From: DATDOY01 sp035293045
GTDB taxonomy: Bacteria; Actinomycetota; Acidimicrobiia; IMCC26256; JACPCJ01
DNA length: 6,090 bases
Reading direction: 5' to 3'
Assembly (NCBI GenBank): GCA_035293045.1
Contig: DATDOY010000075.1
Span: 1 to 6,090, forward strand
A program made the position numbers and the translations under genes. This document shows, piece by piece, positions 5,387 through 6,090 of this stretch. Every line of letters begins with the position of its first letter. Position 1 is the stretch's first letter. The notes beneath the pieces are model-generated. The model ran no database searches. It was given only the letters and a program-made list of their open reading frames with translations, and was not told the origin of the DNA.

Positions 5387-6090
5387 TCGCCGAGAAGGCG
5401 CGCGTCGAGGTCGAGGTCGAGGGACGCACGCTCAGCCTCTCCAACCTCGACAAGGCCCTGTATCCGCCGAGCGGCACCGGGACATCGAAGGTCGCGGCCT
5501 TCACCAAGGCACAGGTGATCGACTACTACCGGCGGATCGCGCCGATGATGCTCCCCCATCTCGCCGGGCGCGCCATCACCCTCGTACGGTTCCCCGACGG
5601 CGCGCACCGGCCGGGGTTCTTCGAGAAGAACTGCCCCGATCACCGCCCCGAGTGGGTGGCAACGGCACCCTTCCTCGCCCGCTCGAACGGCGACGTCGTG
5701 CACCACTGCCTCGTCGAGGACCTCCCCACGCTGATCTGGCTCGCCAACCTCGCCGCCCTCGAACTTCACGCCCCGATGGCGCGAGCGGCCGACCCCGAGC
5801 ACCCGACGACGATTGTGTTCGACCTCGACCCCGGCGCCCCGGCCGGGATGCGCGAGTCGGCCGCCATGGCGATCCGCCTTCGAGACCTGCTCGACGATCT
5901 CGGTCTCGTCGCCATCCCGAAGTCGTCGGGGAAGAAAGGCATCCACGTTTATCTGCCGCTCAACCCGCCCGCCACGACCGGCGGCGGCCGGCGGTCGTCA
6001 AAGACGGAGCGCGCGACCCAGCAGGACGCCCAGGACTTCGCGCGTGCCATCGCCGAGGTGTTGGCCCGCCGTCATCCCGATGAGGTGGTC
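5383..6090 (+). CDS. ligD: LigD polymerase domain, N-terminal part of a probable ATP-dependent DNA ligase D (cut by window edge)
   Basis: This is the polymerase end of LigD, which fills and extends Ku-bound ends before sealing. The 236 codons in the window cover most of the polymerase domain. Any nuclease and ligase domains would lie beyond the edge, so a second one-domain polymerase cannot be excluded. Seen are SNLDKALYP (20-28), LVRFPDG (67-73), FFEKNCPDHRPEWV (79-92), the metal-binding DLDP (Asp147, Asp149) and KSSGKKGIHVYLP with His188. Compared with the stand-alone polymerase in this window it has about 8 extra residues after LYP and about 10 after LPLN. The frame is open back to a TGA at 5248-5250 and contains no ATG, GTG or TTG before the domain. 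The assigned start is CTG at 5383, overlapping the ku TGA, with GGAG 3 nt upstream. A frameshift from ku or a sequence error are the alternatives. Confidence 0.88.
   Translation, partial: MIAEKARVEVEVEGRTLSLSNLDKALYPPSGTGTSKVAAFTKAQVIDYYRRIAPMMLPHLAGRAITLVRFPDGAHRPGFFEKNCPDHRPEWVATAPFLARSNGDVVHHCLVEDLPTLIWLANLAALELHAPMARAADPEHPTTIVFDLDPGAPAGMRESAAMAIRLRDLLDDLGLVAIPKSSGKKGIHVYLPLNPPATTGGGRRSSKTERATQQDAQDFARAIAEVLARRHPDEVV

Noticed and set aside
5203..5946. A 247-codon minus-strand open frame across the ku/ligD junction
   Set aside because: It is antisense to two recognised genes and has no domain features.
5286..6083. A 265-codon plus-strand open frame overlapping the end of ku and the start of ligD
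   Set aside because: It is Arg/Pro/Ala-rich and without motifs. The frame beginning at 5383 encodes an unmistakable LigD polymerase domain over the same bases.

Overview
The window is very GC-rich and gene-dense. It has short intergenic gaps, 4-nt stop/start overlaps, GTG starts, two genes that look leaderless, and a bacterial Ku/LigD end-joining locus. Together these suggest a high-GC actinobacterium. This is inference from style and gene content, because no taxonomic marker is present.

Left part (1-2120, minus strand): a polar amino-acid ABC importer operon. In order of transcription it encodes a substrate-binding lipoprotein (2120-1287), a membrane permease of the HisM/GlnP type (1215-436) and an ATPase (439-1, cut by the window edge just after its LSGGQ signature). 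The permease and ATPase genes overlap by 4 nt (GTGA). A candidate promoter and a strong ribosome binding site precede the binding-protein gene.

Middle (2210-3483, plus strand): a TesB-like acyl-CoA thioesterase, transcribed divergently from the importer, and a small four-helix membrane protein of unknown function coupled to it through an ATGA overlap. The membrane-protein gene runs into the convergent polymerase gene so closely that the two stop codons share a CTAG.

Right part (3480-6090): a non-homologous end-joining island. A stand-alone LigD-type polymerase/primase (minus strand) lies divergent to ku (plus strand). ku is followed immediately by a second LigD polymerase domain, the N-terminus of a LigD that runs off the window. 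Ku would bind broken DNA ends and recruit LigD, and the polymerases would fill or extend ends before ligation.

The most interesting detail is the ku/ligD junction. The ligD frame has no ATG, GTG or TTG anywhere near the domain start. The best candidate is a CTG that overlaps the ku stop codon (CTGA), which would be a near-cognate start coupled to ku. A second notable pattern is that the thioesterase gene and ku share the same upstream arrangement (TAnnnT, 7 nt, ATG), as expected of leaderless transcripts. No RNA genes, mobile elements, CRISPR arrays or notable repeats were seen.
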